Source: Motiliproteus sp047633175
GTDB taxonomy: Bacteria > Pseudomonadota > Gammaproteobacteria > Pseudomonadales > Balneatricaceae
Length of the DNA stretch: 64,000 nt
Assembly (NCBI GenBank): GCA_047633175.1
Contig: JBLIEQ010000002.1
Coordinates: forward strand, 124,001 to 188,000
Direction: 5' to 3'
Within the stretch, counting starts at the first letter, position 1. Every line of letters starts with the position of its first letter. The position numbers and the translations under genes are program-made. The notes under the pieces are model-generated. The model was not told the origin of the DNA and searched no databases. It saw only the letters and a list, made by a program, of their open reading frames with translations. Below are positions 8,354 through 17,702 of this stretch, piece by piece.

Positions 8354-9810
8354 GCGCGACTCTTGGTGATTTTTTTATCAGGAGGCGTCTGTTTTTGCGC
8401 TTCCTTGATGGTACCCAGCATGTATAGCGCACTCTCCGGGTAATCCTTAAATTCGTCGCGTAAAATGCGCTCACATCCATCCAGGGCATCATTAAGACTC
8501 ACCAGCTTGCCTTGCATGCCGGTAAACTGCTCGGTGGTAAAAAAGGGCTGGGTGAGAAAACGTTCCAGCCGGCGGGCGCGGCCAACCACATTGCGATCTT
8601 GGGTCGATAACTGCTCCATACCCAGCATCGCGATGATGTCTTTCAAATCGGCATATTGCGCCAGCGTACGACGTATCTCCTGTGCCAGTGCATAATGCCG
8701 TTTACCAATAACACCCGGGGTGGCCATTTTAGAACTCGATTGCAAGGGATCGATGGCCGGGTAAAGTCCTTCGCTGGCGCGTTTGCGCGACAATACGATG
8801 GATGCGGACAGATGCGAAAACGTATGCACCGCCGCGGGATCGGTAAAATCATCTGCCGGTACGTATACCGCCTGAATGGAGGTGATGGCACCGGTATCAG
8901 TGTTGGCGATACGCTCTTCGAGTTGCGATAACTCGGTGCCCAGGGTGGGCTGATAGCCCAAACGCGCAGGCATCTGCCCCATCAGCCCAGAAACTTCCAT
9001 TCCGGCCTGAATAAAACGGAAAATATTATCAATCAGCAACAACACGTCACGATGTTCGTCATCACGAAAATATTCAGCCATGGTGAGCGCGGCATGGCCA
9101 ACACGAAAACGCGCGCCGGGTGGTTCATTCATCTGGCCAAACAGCATCACCATATTTTGCAAAACACCGGCGGCTTTCATCTCACGATAAAGCTCTTCAC
9201 CTTCGCGACAACGCTCACCGATGCCACAAAAAATACTCATGCCCTCCTGCTGCCCAACCATGTTGTGAATAATTTCGGTGAGCAAGACGGTTTTACCCAC
9301 ACCGGCACCACCAAACAAACCCGCTTTTCCACCACGTTCCAGAGGCATCAGTACATCAATCACCTTGATACCGGTTTCAAACAGTTCTGATTTAGTTGAG
9401 CGTCGAGCCAGTGGTGGTGGTGCCCGATGAACAGAACGCCATTGCACATCGTTTGGCGGCGGTAGTCGATCGATGGCGTTGCCAAACACGTCGAACATGC
9501 GCGCAATAATGCCCTTGCCTACCGGCACCCGCAATGGCCCTCCGGTATCTGTCACCGTTGCGCCTCGCACCAGGCCCTGTGTCGTGGTCAGCGCAATGCC
9601 GCGCACCCTATGCGCGTCCAGTTGTGATAACACTTCGATGTAAATTTTATTTTCAGTACCCGCACGCAACAACGAATAAATAGGCGGCAAATACTTTTCA
9701 AAACGTATATCAACCACACTGCCGCGCACTGAAACTACCACACCGGTATTCGATACCGGTTTATCAGACGTCTCCTGGATAGAATTTATCACACCTGACT
9801 TATTCATCAT
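8350..9810 (-). CDS. atpD: N-ATPase beta subunit
   Basis: This is the catalytic F1 subunit and first gene of the operon (486 residues). Walker A is GGAGVGKT; the catalytic Glu lies in GIGERCREGEEL, and LLLIDNIFRF is the Walker B region. The start has GAGGGTC immediately upstream, with ATG at 9810 and again at 9807. The gene order atpDCQRBEFAG is diagnostic of N-ATPase. All nine genes abut or overlap with only one short gap, which indicates a single transcript. Confidence 0.97.
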   Translation of the reverse strand: MMNKSGVINSIQETSDKPVSNTGVVVSVRGSVVDIRFEKYLPPIYSLLRAGTENKIYIEVLSQLDAHRVRGIALTTTQGLVRGATVTDTGGPLRVPVGKGIIARMFDVFGNAIDRLPPPNDVQWRSVHRAPPPLARRSTKSELFETGIKVIDVLMPLERGGKAGLFGGAGVGKTVLLTEIIHNMVGQQEGMSIFCGIGERCREGEELYREMKAAGVLQNMVMLFGQMNEPPGARFRVGHAALTMAEYFRDDEHRDVLLLIDNIFRFIQAGMEVSGLMGQMPARLGYQPTLGTELSQLEERIANTDTGAITSIQAVYVPADDFTDPAAVHTFSHLSASIVLSRKRASEGLYPAIDPLQSSSKMATPGVIGKRHYALAQEIRRTLAQYADLKDIIAMLGMEQLSTQDRNVVGRARRLERFLTQPFFTTEQFTGMQGKLVSLNDALDGCERILRDEFKDYPESALYMLGTIKEAQKQTPPDKKITKSRA

Positions 9811-9900
9811 GACCCTCGGCAGTCGCTAATATCAGGAATCTCTACACGGCTCTGTTTATCCTGAAACTGAATCAGTTCCCTCGAGTACTGTCTTTATAAT

Positions 9901-9999
9901 CAGTGACTGCTAACTGCTAGTGGGTCACTGTGCAGATTTCTTAGAGACAGGTTGATAACCTGTAAACGCACCCTGATTCCTACGGTAAAAACAGGGTGC
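9901..9999. promoter_or_regulatory. Two inverted repeats upstream of the N-ATPase operon
   Basis: CAGTGAC (9901-9907) pairs with GTCACTG (9924-9930). GCACCCTG (9968-9975) pairs perfectly with CAGGGTGC (9992-9999). Both lie between atpD and the next minus-strand gene. The first could be an operator for the ATPase operon; the second could be a hairpin ending the upstream small gene. Roles are inferred from position. Confidence 0.35.
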
Positions 10000-10051
10000 A
10001 GACTCTCAGTAACTTTTAAGACAAACAGAGCCGAATATTTACATCTATATT

Positions 10052-10162
10052 TTATTGTCCTTTTTTTATTTTTTCTTTTTCTTTTTTATCGTTACGCTTT
10101 TCTTTCATCGTTTTTTCAGGCTTCTTTTTATCTGATTTTTTCGAATCTTCGCCCTTAGCCAT
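10052..10162 (-). CDS. Small Lys/Glu-rich protein (36 aa)
   Basis: The ORF begins MAKGEDSKKSDKKK and ends KEKIKKGQ. AAGAGAAATCT lies before the ATG. About 40% of residues are lysine, with no hydrophobic core, so it should be disordered and possibly nucleic-acid binding. Very short proteins that start MAKGQ and are rich in Lys are common in proteobacterial genomes, which supports it as a real gene. Function is unknown. It lies between hsp20 and the ATPase operon on the same strand. Confidence 0.6.
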   Translation of the reverse strand: MAKGEDSKKSDKKKPEKTMKEKRNDKKEKEKIKKGQ

Positions 10163-10309
10163 AGATTTCTCTTTTAATATTATTGATGGTTAATTAATCG
10201 TCTATTACATAATTATAATTTAAAATAATACTAAGACAGACGGTTTATAAACGTGGAATATCGAAGCAACGACGCCTTAGGCGCACTTACTAAAACGCCA
10301 CGTAAATTA

Positions 10310-10747
10310 TTATTTTACTTTTACTTCAATTTGTTTCGGCTTTATCGCTTCTGCCTTAGGAATTCTAAGATTGAGAATACCATCCTTGTATTCTGCTTCA
10401 ACATTTTCATGATTTACTGACTGAGGCAAGGTAAAACTTCGTATAAATGAGCCATATGAGCATTCAATACGGTGACGTTTTTTATCTTCAGATCCAGTTT
10501 TCTTTTCACCCTTTATAGTTAACACTCCATTTTCGATGCTTACGTTTACATCCTCTTTTTTAACGCCTGCTAATTCGGCTTTTACAATAAACGCATCGTC
10601 TGTTTCTTCAATATCTACAACAGGCATCCAGTCGCCAACCTCGAAGGCAGCGCGATCACTCGCTGCCATGGATCTTCTTGCAGTTCTGCCGTATTTGTCC
10701 AACAGTTCGTCAAGTTCATGGTATGGATTCCAAACCGATAATTTCAT
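10310..10747 (-). CDS. Small heat shock protein, Hsp20 family
   Basis: The 145-residue protein has an alpha-crystallin domain from about residue 40. It shows VDIEETDDAFIVKAELAGVKKEDVNV-type strands (read in two pieces), GVLTIKGEK and the closing DGILNLRIPKAE, and it ends in an IEVKVK tail. It is an ATP-independent holdase in the cytoplasm. The ATG at 10747 is preferred because AGGA lies 8 bases upstream; in-frame ATGs further upstream lack a site. Confidence 0.95.
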   Translation of the reverse strand: MKLSVWNPYHELDELLDKYGRTARRSMAASDRAAFEVGDWMPVVDIEETDDAFIVKAELAGVKKEDVNVSIENGVLTIKGEKKTGSEDKKRHRIECSYGSFIRSFTLPQSVNHENVEAEYKDGILNLRIPKAEAIKPKQIEVKVK

Positions 10748-11281
10748 AATATTCATCCTGAATATAAATTTTTTGACCATTTATTATAAATAAATGTTCT
10801 AGGTTACGCCCTATTTTGATATCAAGCCTAGCAGCTAATTACGGATTTCTTCATAAGACTAGTAGTGTTTAAGCCTGCGGGCAAGAATCGATGGACTGAG
10901 AATATTTTCCTACGGCATAACATCCCTGCGAGGGGTTTTATCAAGAGATGAGCATCACTCCACGTGGGCCGATACTGACGCTGGACAGTCCATCCGTGAG
11001 CGTCCCCGCCCTCCTAACTCAACGCCTACATTCAAATGGGATCTGTCCCTTCCGGGTGATTGTCACATTGGGGTACGGAGTCTGGCGGTGCTGCGGTCTG
11101 CTCGCTCGGTCCTCGATGTAAAGAGAGTTGTTCTCCATCCTTGAACGCAATGCTCTTGACCACCCGTGTCAGCAGCTATGATCATTTTTCAGTGTTTCTG
11201 TGCCGACTCAAGAAACCCGTAGACCATCGCTAATCTGGTGTCTCGAGACCCGCAGTCAGGGTCCTCCTGGCACCTAACCGG

Positions 11282-11400
11282 ACCGTTGCGAACGACGGGC
11301 TGACGGCCATCGGTGATGAGGGTATTTGCATGCTGATCGAGAAGTCTTAGTAACAACTCGGCCTCTACCCTCTGTGCGATCAGTGTTGAACTGCACGAAT
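11282..11400 (-). pseudogene. Fragment of an IS256-family (mutator) transposase
   Basis: Read on the minus strand, this segment gives LIAQRVEAELLLRLLDQHA followed by TDGRQPVVRNG. That matches the conserved N-terminal region of IS256-type transposases (AEV..LL..HA...DGR..VVRNG). The frame is lost immediately after the NG. The rest of 10800-11573 shows no intact gene and is probably decayed mobile DNA. The assignment rests on one motif block. Confidence 0.45.
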
Positions 11401-11573
11401 TAAGTCCCCTCTGACAGCCTTGATCTCCACTTTTTTAAACTAGATTGATTATAGATACTCCCTACTTTTTGATCTAAATGACCCTCTACAGGTTTCATCG
11501 ACAAAGTGATCCGTTTGCTGGCCCATTGCGTACTTGAGGGTAGATGTTGTTCTTTTACTAAGAGGATAAGGCC

Positions 11574-12344
11574 ATGCCATTTGCATCCAACAACAACAAG
11601 TTCTCAGGCTGCATTGCCAGCAACCGCATCGAGATCCTCGCGCCTTTTCATTGGCTGAGGTTAGCGTTCTATGATTTGAAGGCCACACCGCTGCTCAGTC
11701 TTTTCTATGGTCTGATTTTTAGTTTGATCCCCGCTACCATTGTTTACGTGACATTCAGCGCTGAAACACACCTAGTCATTCTTCCGGCAATTGTCGCCTT
11801 CTCATTGATAGGTCCGGTATTCGCCGTGGGTCTCTACGATGTTGCCTGGCAACTGGAAAAAGGCCAACAACCCACCCTGTCCCATAGTCTGAAATCAATG
11901 TTTAGAAACCCGGTGGGCGAATGGGGCTTTGCGATCGTACTCACCCTGGTGATGATCGCCTGGCTACGGCTGGCCAGCCTACTTCATGCGCTCTACCCCA
12001 GTATCGGCCAACCGAGCCTGAGTGAGATGGCGGTGTTTCTAACCCTGGGCAGCGCACTGGGTTTGTTATTGATGACGGTGGTTTTCGCCCTATCCGCTTT
12101 TACACCGCAGATCTGCCTTGAACGGCGTGTGGACCTGATGACAGCGATCGTTAGCTCCGTCAGTGCCGTTCGCAACAACCCGGCTGCCATGCTGGTTTGG
12201 GCCGGGCTGATCTTAACCCTGGTCACGATCGGTTTTGCCACCTTTGCCATCGGCTTTATTGTCATTATGCCGCTGCTGAGTTTTGCCAGCTGGCACGCCT
12301 ATATCGCCGTGATTAAAACCAAAACGGGCAGACGCTACGAATAA
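11574..12344 (+). CDS. DUF2189 family membrane protein
   Basis: The 256-residue inner-membrane protein has about six hydrophobic helices. It begins with a WLRLAFYDLKATPLLSLFYG segment and contains GPVFAVGLYDVAWQLEKGQ. It ends with MPLLSFASWHAYIAVI. These are the hallmarks of DUF2189 proteins. Function is unknown for the family. GAGGATAAGGCC precedes the ATG. It stands alone, about 100 bases before folX. Confidence 0.85.
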   Translation: MPFASNNNKFSGCIASNRIEILAPFHWLRLAFYDLKATPLLSLFYGLIFSLIPATIVYVTFSAETHLVILPAIVAFSLIGPVFAVGLYDVAWQLEKGQQPTLSHSLKSMFRNPVGEWGFAIVLTLVMIAWLRLASLLHALYPSIGQPSLSEMAVFLTLGSALGLLLMTVVFALSAFTPQICLERRVDLMTAIVSSVSAVRNNPAAMLVWAGLILTLVTIGFATFAIGFIVIMPLLSFASWHAYIAVIKTKTGRRYE

Positions 12345-12445
12345 TTCCAGCATCCGGATGCTCGTCTGCACTCCCTAGCGGCTTCAGCAAGCCGCTTTAT
12401 TTAGTAACGTTCTGCCTTCAGCGATCGATCTGACCCGGAGTTAAC

Positions 12446-12838
12446 ATGGCCACCCGTAATGCGGTTATCAACATCACCAACCTGCGTCTGAGAACATTTA
12501 TCGGCTTTAATCCCGAGGAACAGCAAAAAAAGCAGGATATCCTGATAAATGTCGAGATTCATTATCCGGCCTCACACCTTTGCCTCTCCGACAATGTCGA
12601 TAACGCTCTGGACTACAAGCAGATCGCCAAGAAGATTATTCAGCACATTGAAGAGGGACGGTTTCTGCTGCTCGAAAAACTGGTCGCCGATACCCTGGCC
12701 ATCTGCACGGATCATCCCTGGGTCAGCTTTGCCCGGGTGAAGATAGACAAACCCCATGCGCTTAGATTTGCCGACTCGGTGTCTCTTACGCTAGAACACC
12801 AGGCTCAACAATCCAGTTCTACTCTTTCAGGAGTCTAA
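12446..12838 (+). CDS. folX: Dihydroneopterin triphosphate 2'-epimerase
   Basis: This is a 130-residue T-fold protein. It contains NLRLRTFIGFNPEEQQKKQD and DNVDNALDYKQIAKKI, the signature of the FolB/FolX group, plus LLEKLVADTLA with the active-site Glu region and VKIDKPHALRFADSVSLTLE. The match to FolX (rather than FolB) is by the FIGFNPEEQQKKQ segment and the context. It epimerises dihydroneopterin triphosphate towards monapterin. GGAG lies before the ATG, and folE follows after 4 bases. Confidence 0.9.
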   Translation: MATRNAVINITNLRLRTFIGFNPEEQQKKQDILINVEIHYPASHLCLSDNVDNALDYKQIAKKIIQHIEEGRFLLLEKLVADTLAICTDHPWVSFARVKIDKPHALRFADSVSLTLEHQAQQSSSTLSGV

Positions 12839-12842
12839 CCTT

Positions 12843-13493
12843 ATGATCTCGTCAGAAGCGCAACAGGTACAAGCCTTGCTCATCGAACACAATCTGGAAA
12901 CGCCACTGGTGGCAACGCCTTACAGTACAGAGCAAAAGTATGAACGCATTCGGGGACTGCTAGCCGAAGTGATCGCCACTCTGGGACTGGATCTCAGCGA
13001 TGACAGCCTCCGTGAAACGCCCCACCGAATTGCCAAGATGTACGTCAACGAAATTTTTTCGGGGCTGGATTATCACAATTTCCCCAAAATTTCAGTCATC
13101 GACAACAAAATGGGGGTTGATGAGATGATCAAGGTCTCTGGGATCAGCCTCACCAGTACCTGTGAACACCATTTCATCACCATCGACGGATCCGCAAAAG
13201 TCGCCTACATTCCCAACCAAAAAATCATCGGCTTGTCGAAAATCAACCGCATCGTACGCTTTTTTTCCCAGCGCCCTCAGGTTCAGGAACGGCTGACTCA
13301 ACAGATATTGATCGCTCTGCAGTCCCTGCTTGAAACCGACAACGTGGCGGTGTCTATCGACGCCACCCACTATTGCGTCAAGTCACGCGGCATTATGGAT
13401 GCCAACTCCACGACCTCAACCACAGCGCTGGGGGGAATCTTTAAAACCAATGTTCATACCCGCGCCGAATTTATCAACTCGGGCGCTGCCTGA
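12843..13493 (+). CDS. folE: GTP cyclohydrolase I
   Basis: The 216-residue protein shows the GTP cyclohydrolase I core. It has RETPHRIAKMYVNEIFSGL and the zinc and active-site residues in STCEHHFITIDG and HYCVKSRGIMD. VAYIPNQKIIGLSKINRIVRFFS is also present. It opens the purine ring of GTP, giving dihydroneopterin triphosphate, the substrate of FolX upstream. Its TGA overlaps the folM ATG. Confidence 0.97.
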   Translation: MISSEAQQVQALLIEHNLETPLVATPYSTEQKYERIRGLLAEVIATLGLDLSDDSLRETPHRIAKMYVNEIFSGLDYHNFPKISVIDNKMGVDEMIKVSGISLTSTCEHHFITIDGSAKVAYIPNQKIIGLSKINRIVRFFSQRPQVQERLTQQILIALQSLLETDNVAVSIDATHYCVKSRGIMDANSTTSTTALGGIFKTNVHTRAEFINSGAA

Positions 13494-14203
13494 TGAGTGC
13501 CCCGATACTGATTACCGGCGTTGGTAAGCGTGTCGGACTGGCCCTGGCTGAGCATTTCCTCGACCGGAATATTGAGGTTATTGGAATTTACCGCAGCCAG
13601 CGGCCGAGTTTGCAGACGCTGGCACGCAAGGGCGCAACACTCTACGGTTGCGATTTTTATGATGATGACAGTCTTGAGCAACTGATGATCACCCTCAGGG
13701 ACAAGTATCAGAGCCTGAGGGCGATCATTCACAACGCCTCAGACTGGCTGCCTGAAGCGAATCCGCTACCGGCCTTGGAAACTCTTAACCGTATGATGCG
13801 GGTTCATGTCGGGGCACCCTATCTGATCAACCTCGAGTTAAGCGCGCTGCTGTCTGGGCATACTCAAAAGGCGGGGGATATTATCCATATCACCGACTAT
13901 GTGGCCGATACGGGCAGCAAAAAACATATCGCTTATGCGGCCAGTAAAGCCGCCCTGCATAACCTCACGCTATCCTTTGCCAACCTCTTGGCACCCGGTG
14001 TGAAAGTCAATAGCATCGCCCCGGCACTGGTAATGTTCAATGCCCACGACAGCAACTCGTACCGCCTTAAGGCGATAAGCAAGGCACTGATTACAAAGGA
14101 AGGAGGCGTGGATGAGATCATTGCCGCCGTAAACTATCTGCTAGACAGTGACTACATCACTGGACGGACGCTGCATGTCGATGGCGGCCGTCATCTGGTT
14201 TGA
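13493..14203 (+). CDS. folM: Dihydromonapterin reductase
   Basis: This is a 236-residue short-chain dehydrogenase. The nucleotide-binding motif is TGVGKRVG near the start and the catalytic Tyr-x3-Lys is YAASKAAL. The C-terminal block is ITGRTLHVDGGRHLV. It reduces dihydromonapterin to tetrahydromonapterin. The tight folX-folE-folM order defines a tetrahydromonapterin pathway; in Pseudomonas this cofactor serves phenylalanine hydroxylase. No phhA is in this window. Confidence 0.93.
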   Translation: MSAPILITGVGKRVGLALAEHFLDRNIEVIGIYRSQRPSLQTLARKGATLYGCDFYDDDSLEQLMITLRDKYQSLRAIIHNASDWLPEANPLPALETLNRMMRVHVGAPYLINLELSALLSGHTQKAGDIIHITDYVADTGSKKHIAYAASKAALHNLTLSFANLLAPGVKVNSIAPALVMFNAHDSNSYRLKAISKALITKEGGVDEIIAAVNYLLDSDYITGRTLHVDGGRHLV

Positions 14204-14637
14204 CGTGATATCAAAACGTCACACTGCTTCAGGTTAAAGGGGTCCTGGCTTGCGTGTTGCTAACCGCGGAGCCAGGATATCCTGCCCGCGCTGTCGCAAC
14301 TACCATAGTCACCCGGCCTAGCACGGATCGTCTGCGGTTGAGCGCAGCAGACCTACAGTTTCTACTAACTAAAGTTATCCACTATTCCTGTATCGACTTG
14401 GGGGTCAGGCATTACCGTTGTTTTTCAAGGTAGTTGACACCTCGGTGATCCCCTTCAGCATTTCATTCAGATCAGTACCGACTCCTGCCTGGGCATACTT
14501 GGTATGCCCGTCTTTTGCGTGGATCGTCTCAGCTGATGACACCGAGCTGTCATCACTCTGCCACGATTTGGTCATGCAGATGCCACAATCTGCACAGATA
14601 CTGGGCCGGTGAACCATCTCAGCCAGGAGGAAAAATC
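14204..14637. other. Gene-poor stretch after folM
   Basis: An 8-bp perfect inverted repeat, TCCTGGCT (14243-14250) and AGCCAGGA (14270-14277), may end the fol transcript. There is no T run. A 70-codon minus-strand frame at 14405-14617 has no ribosome site and no recognisable motif and is not called. CAGGAGGAAAAATC at the right edge is the ribosome site of the next gene. Confidence 0.4.
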
Positions 14638-15177
14638 ATGGCATTGTCACGATCGACCGCAGTGCTGCAACGCGTAGGCAGTCTTGAGATAGACCTCTGC
14701 GAACGGCTCAACCGGACCTGCCGGAGACCCTGGATGCAACGCTATTTCGCCACCATCAGTCGTCTGGGTGACGGCCCTTTCTGGTACGCCCTTATGCTCC
14801 TGCTACCGCTGATCTACGGTGCCGGCGCGCTGCAGGTCAGCGGCGCTATGGTGGTCACCGCGCTGTTCGGCCTGGCCTGCTACAAGCTGCTTAAACAGGG
14901 CATCACTCGGGCACGACCCTATGCGGTGGATCGTCGGATCGTGCTCGGCACAGAGCCACTGGACCAGTTCAGTTTTCCCTCTGGCCACACCCTGCACGCC
15001 GTATCTTTCTCTACCATCAGCATCGACCACTACCCATCACTGGGCTGGCTACTGGTGCCCTTTACCCTGCTGGTGGCGCTGTCACGGGTGCTGCTGGGGC
15101 TGCACTACCCCAGCGATGTGCTGGCCGGCGCGCTGCTCGGTGGCGTCGTTGCCAGCCTCTGCTTAGCCGTACTCTGA
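14638..15177 (+). CDS. PAP2 family phosphatase, membrane-bound
   Basis: The 179-residue protein has the three type 2 phosphatidic acid phosphatase motifs: KQGITRARP, PSGH (in FSFPSGHTLHAV) and SRVLLGLHYPSD. The catalytic His residues lie in motifs 2 and 3. Several membrane helices surround them. Substrates in this family include undecaprenyl diphosphate and lipid phosphates. The ATG at 14638 follows AGGAGGAAAAATC. The neighbouring GT4 gene suggests a joint role in glycolipid or envelope glycan metabolism. Confidence 0.92.
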   Translation: MALSRSTAVLQRVGSLEIDLCERLNRTCRRPWMQRYFATISRLGDGPFWYALMLLLPLIYGAGALQVSGAMVVTALFGLACYKLLKQGITRARPYAVDRRIVLGTEPLDQFSFPSGHTLHAVSFSTISIDHYPSLGWLLVPFTLLVALSRVLLGLHYPSDVLAGALLGGVVASLCLAVL

Positions 15178-15252
15178 ACCCTGCACACCCGAACCCCTCC
15201 CGAATGGCTGTCGACCAGGCCGTTACGGCTTCCCTTACCGCTGTAATTTCGA

Positions 15253-16476
15253 ATGAGTGCCATGCAGATCCTGATGATCTCAGATGTTTATTTTCCACGT
15301 ATCAACGGGGTTTCCACCTCGATCCAGAGTTTTCGGCGAGAACTGCAGCGCCAGGGACACAGGGTCACCCTGGTGGTTCCCGACTATGGTTACACCACCG
15401 ACCAGGGTCACGCCACCGACGATGACGTGGATCTGGTGCGCGTGCCTTGCTGGCGCATGCCTTATGATCCGGAAGACCGGCTGATGCGCCCGCGCGCCCT
15501 GCGCCGGACACTGGAGGGGCTGACGCAGGCGTTTGATCTGGTGCATATCCAGACCCCTTTCGCGGCTCACTACACCGGCCTCGCCTATGCCCGCCGCCAT
15601 GGATTACCCGTGGTCGAGTCGTACCACACCTTCTTTGAGGAGTACCTGTTCCACTATATCCCGCTACTGCCCAAAGGGCTGCTGCGCTGGGCCGCACGCC
15701 GCTTTACCCGCAGCCAGTGCAACCGGGTCGACGCCCTGGTCGTACCGTCCAGCGCTATGCTGGCGGTACTGCGCAACTATGGCGTGGCGACTGCGGCCAG
15801 CGTGATCCCCACGGGTGTCACCGTCCCCGATGCCTCCCAGGGAGATATGAATCTCTTCCGTGAACGGCACCGGTTACCCCGCGGGCGGCCAACCCTGATT
15901 CATGTCGGACGGGTCGCGTTCGAGAAGAACATCGGTTTTCTTCTGCAGGTGATTCAGCGCCTAGCGCAGGCCCTGCCCGATCTGCTGCTGGTGATCGCAG
16001 GAGAGGGTCCGGCCCAGGCTGCGCTGCAGCGTCAGTGCCGACAGTTGGGCATTGAAGCCAATGTCCGTTTTATCGGTTATCTGGAACGTGAGCGCGAACT
16101 ATCGGACTGCTACCGCTGTGGCGATGCCTTTATCTTCGCCTCGCGTACTGAAACTCAGGGGCTGGTATTGCTCGAAGCCATGGCCCATGGCCTGCCGGTG
16201 GTGTCCACGGCCGTGATGGGCACCCGCGATATTATCGAGCCGCAACAGGGCGCCCTGCACGCCCCCGAGGAGGTGGCCGGGTTCAGCGCCCTGGTGGCGC
16301 AATTACTGAGGGACACAGGACTGCGCCAGCGCCTGTCCGGCGAAGGGATTCTGTTTGCACAACAATGGTCTATGCCTGAACTCAGTCGGCGACTGCTGAC
16401 GTTGTACCAGCACAGCCTGAGCGCCGGCCGTGACGTGGAGAAGCAGGCGATGGAAGACCGACGCGCGAACCCATAA
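15253..16476 (+). CDS. GT4 family glycosyltransferase
   Basis: The 407-residue protein has a GT-B fold. The N-terminal acceptor domain opens with MISDVYFPRINGVSTSIQSF, typical of lipid-linked mannosyl or glucosyl transferases. The C-terminal donor domain has HVGRVAFEKNI, GEGPAQAALQ and the nucleotide-sugar Glu motif ASRTETQGLVLLEAMAHGLPVV (split here as two adjacent blocks). The starts at 15253 and 15262 both lack a strong ribosome site. Together with the PAP2 gene 75 bases upstream it probably acts on a membrane glycolipid. Confidence 0.9.
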   Translation: MSAMQILMISDVYFPRINGVSTSIQSFRRELQRQGHRVTLVVPDYGYTTDQGHATDDDVDLVRVPCWRMPYDPEDRLMRPRALRRTLEGLTQAFDLVHIQTPFAAHYTGLAYARRHGLPVVESYHTFFEEYLFHYIPLLPKGLLRWAARRFTRSQCNRVDALVVPSSAMLAVLRNYGVATAASVIPTGVTVPDASQGDMNLFRERHRLPRGRPTLIHVGRVAFEKNIGFLLQVIQRLAQALPDLLLVIAGEGPAQAALQRQCRQLGIEANVRFIGYLERERELSDCYRCGDAFIFASRTETQGLVLLEAMAHGLPVVSTAVMGTRDIIEPQQGALHAPEEVAGFSALVAQLLRDTGLRQRLSGEGILFAQQWSMPELSRRLLTLYQHSLSAGRDVEKQAMEDRRANP

Positions 16477-16520
16477 GCCAAGGATAAAGGGGGGGGATTC
16501 TTACATTCTGCTAACCAATG

Positions 16521-16620
16521 TTATCCACACTTCCTGTGGATAGAGTTGTGCACAGCAATGGGGTATCCATCTGAGCCCCCGCCAGCATAGACCTTCAGCC
16601 CGATCGTTTACTCTATGACC
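16521..16620. repeat. DnaA-box-like pair and left copy of an imperfect 61-bp repeat
   Basis: TTATCCACA (16521-16529) and the inverted TGTGGATAG (16535-16543) are near-consensus DnaA boxes. A 61-bp segment then follows, beginning GGGGTATCCAT (16560) and ending TTTACTCTATGACC (16620). It recurs imperfectly at 17360-17420, again behind TGTGGAT-type words. Similar words occur at 14374. This is likely a dispersed intergenic repeat rather than an origin. Confidence 0.5.
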
Positions 16621-16927
16621 AGCGCTCGATCAGAGTGCTTTAGGCAGAGTAATAGTGCCGAAATTTCGCTCTAAGCGTGGCCTGATAGGCATAAATATCC
16701 GGGGAGCTGTCTATTTTACCTATACTCAGGTTTGCACTCTTTTTTGCACTCTGCTTAGCACTCTGTTTTTGAAAATCAAGCAGAATCTTGGGAGAGGGTT
16801 GTCATTGGAGATGCAAGCGCCGAGGAGTCATTCGGCAACAGCGATCGCAAGTGAATATTCAGGCAGTAAAGGATTGCCATGGGTGACGCCCTAGCAAGCG
16901 TTGTCTCATTCACAAGGAGATACTTTC

Positions 16928-17281
16928 ATGAGAAAACGCTTAATTTTAGCCGCGCTCTGTACTGCACTGTCACTACCCGCTGTAAACCTGTCCGCCGCAG
17001 ATCAAGATCGGCTTCAAGAACAACTCTACGGTTCCCAGCTGATGACTGAGGCGGAGCGCGCAGAACAACGCGCCAGGATGCGCAGCGCCGAGACCCTGGA
17101 AGAGCAGGAAAGGATCCGTGAGGAACACCACGAGCGGATGGAAAAACGCGCTGAGGAGCTCGGTATCGATCTGCCTGATGAACCTATGCCGGGTCACGGA
17201 TCTATGATGCAGGGCTCTGGTGGTATGGGCTCTGGTGGCATGGGTTCTGGTGGTATGGGATCCGGTGGCGGCCGAAAGTAA
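16928..17281 (+). CDS. Small exported protein with Gly-Met C-terminal repeats
   Basis: The 117-residue protein has a signal peptide (about 1-23, ending LSAAD), a charged Glu/Arg-rich helix (about 30-80) and a C-terminal tail of GSGGM repeats. AAGGAGATACTTTC gives a strong ribosome site for the ATG at 16928. The Met/Gly tail hints at metal or surface binding, but no family is recognised. The gene lies between the two copies of the 61-bp repeat. Confidence 0.75.
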   Translation: MRKRLILAALCTALSLPAVNLSAADQDRLQEQLYGSQLMTEAERAEQRARMRSAETLEEQERIREEHHERMEKRAEELGIDLPDEPMPGHGSMMQGSGGMGSGGMGSGGMGSGGGRK

Positions 17282-17359
17282 TACGCCTTAATCAAACCAA
17301 ATCAAGCCTGTAGATAAAACTGTGGATTGCCCCGGAGCCTGTAGATAAAACGGTGTAAC

Positions 17360-17420
17360 GGGGTATCCATCCTGGCCGCTGTCACTCCGGGCCTTCAGGC
17401 CAATCATTTACTCTATGACC
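17360..17420. repeat. Right copy of the imperfect 61-bp repeat
   Basis: It begins GGGGTATCCAT and ends TTTACTCTATGACC like 16560-16620, with a diverged middle. It is preceded by two copies of CCTGTAGATAAAAC. The remaining bases of 17282-17702 show no gene apart from the ribosome site of the next one. Confidence 0.5.
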
Positions 17421-17702
17421 CGCAGCCAAGAACAGCACGTAACCTATATCGCTGACCCCTCCTGCCCGACTTCACTAATAGCCCCGTTATTCACGGCTCT
17501 GTAGGAGTTAGTTGTTGCGGAGCAAAAGGACGCTCATCTCGACAGGTTTTTCTGCCGAACGTCCCGCTCTGCCACAGAATGCAGCACTCGCCCCCTGACT
17601 GACGATAAATCTGGCCTCTAGCCTGAGGTCCTTGTTTTATCGACACTATAGAGCCATATTTAGAGAGCTACATACTGATAACGTTGAGCAGGAGGATGCA
17701 GC

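Noticed and set aside
14405..14617. 70-codon minus-strand ORF
   Set aside because: No ribosome site, no known motif, and composition like the surrounding non-coding DNA.
16521..16543. Chromosomal origin
   Set aside because: Two DnaA-like boxes alone, with no AT-rich unwinding region and no dnaA, gidA or rpmH neighbours.
16655..16894. 79-codon ORF before the Gly-Met-tailed protein
   Set aside because: Poor start context, low-complexity middle and no homology that I recognise. It looks like a chance frame.
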